Shown here: positions 56,355 to 56,537 of the stretch, one piece after another | How the letters are laid out: each line of letters starts with the position of its first letter | Numbering within the stretch: position 1 is the stretch's first letter | IMG/VR virus record: IMGVR_UViG_3300036806_000389 | Coordinates: 1 to 56,537 of that record | Length of the DNA stretch: 56,537 nt | Strand: one strand, 5' to 3' | DNA from: a virus | Notes under the pieces: generated by a model | Databases searched by the model: none | Told to the model about the DNA's origin: nothing | The model's input: only the letters and a program-made list of their open reading frames with translations | Program-made: the position numbers and the translations under genes

Positions 56355-56537
56355 ATGAATCCGAGCGATTTCGCAATGTGGCCCATCCTGGGAGCGATCA
56401 TCGAACAGGCGTGCGCGCGCATCTTCCTGGGTGAGGATCGGCCGCTCGACCTCACGGATGCAGACTTACGAGGAGCGAGCCTCGACGGAGCGAGCCTCGA
56501 CGGAGCGAGCCTCGACGGAGCGAGCCTCGACGGAGCG
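56355..56537 (+). CDS. Pentapeptide-repeat protein (3' end outside window)
   Basis: ATG 56355 follows GAAAGGA. After about 40 residues with a helical lead (FAMWPILGAIIEQACARIFL) come DLTDADLRGASLDGASLDGA-like pentapeptide repeats continuing off the window. The fold is a right-handed beta-helix. Some such proteins mimic DNA and bind gyrase, but this is not shown. The repeats are also almost identical at DNA level (15-bp unit). Confidence 0.75.
   Translation, partial: MNPSDFAMWPILGAIIEQACARIFLGEDRPLDLTDADLRGASLDGASLDGASLDGASLDGA
56474..56537. repeat. 15-bp tandem repeats in pentapeptide gene
   Basis: GGAGCGAGCCTCGAC is repeated at least four times without visible change, up to the window edge. 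Identity at third positions suggests recent slippage or assembly of a repetitive region. Confidence 0.7.

Noticed and set aside
1-56537. Insertion sequences or transposase genes
   Set aside because: No transposase motifs or terminal inverted repeats were found; the only recombinase is the tyrosine integrase.

Overview
The window looks like most of the genome of a temperate, contractile-tailed bacteriophage (myovirus) of a GC-rich host. A myxobacterium-like deltaproteobacterium is my best guess, because codon use is strongly GC-biased and two morons resemble myxobacterial secreted proteins (an Ala/Gly/Ser-rich lipoprotein and a Cys-rich membrane-anchored protein). The phage identity is firm: small and large terminase, portal, prohead protease, capsid, sheath, tube, tape measure, baseplate, lysis, replication, integrase and a repressor region are all present and nearly all lie on the minus strand. 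Host and relatives are inference.

Layout, left to right. 1-895: the end of a rightward operon (an incomplete winged-helix protein and two small genes), closed by an intrinsic terminator facing the leftward late operon. 956-16,743 (read leftward): baseplate-distal and fibre genes, a glycoside-hydrolase-like protein, lysis genes (GH25 muramidase, papain-like peptidase, small membrane proteins), an SGNH esterase, lectin-like and beta-propeller fibre proteins, and the gpI/gpJ/gp25-type baseplate genes. 16,763-17,443 is a plus-strand lipoprotein moron. 17,447-25,219: spike, hub, plug, Dit-like protein, tape measure, the two-frame tail chaperone with a -1 frameshift site, tube, sheath and tail terminator. 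25,216-35,241: neck, capsid, cement, fused prohead proteases, Mu-gpF-like protein, portal with a C-terminal P-loop domain, and terminases. 35,301-35,380 is an array of eight 10-bp repeats. 35,377-46,231: zinc proteins, DnaB helicase, a replication initiator carrying an internal phased repeat array (likely origin), RuvC-like resolvase, clamp-like protein, two adenine methyltransferases, an SNF2 helicase, a nuclease, and DUF4406- and Gp37/Gp68-type proteins. 46,231-50,878: small genes and a tyrosine integrase whose 3' end contains a tRNA-Thr-like attP core.

50,972-53,366 is the control region: a plus-strand moron, a leftward early cluster (Cro-like protein, small protein, GIY-YIG-like protein) and a rightward XRE repressor. 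Two closely similar promoters, each with a CACGTG-centred palindrome over its -35 box, flank the repressor gene. From 53,367 to the right edge runs a rightward operon of small, tightly overlapping genes starting with a probably leaderless message and ending in a pentapeptide-repeat gene cut by the window edge.

The genes act together as a lambda-like switch. The repressor probably binds the palindromes to silence both promoters. On induction the leftward genes replicate and methylate the DNA, then assemble a capsid and a short contractile tail and lyse the cell. Because phage genes lie on both sides of the attP core, the sequence probably represents the unintegrated form; the rightward operon at the right edge may continue, through DNA not shown, into the plus-strand genes at the left edge.
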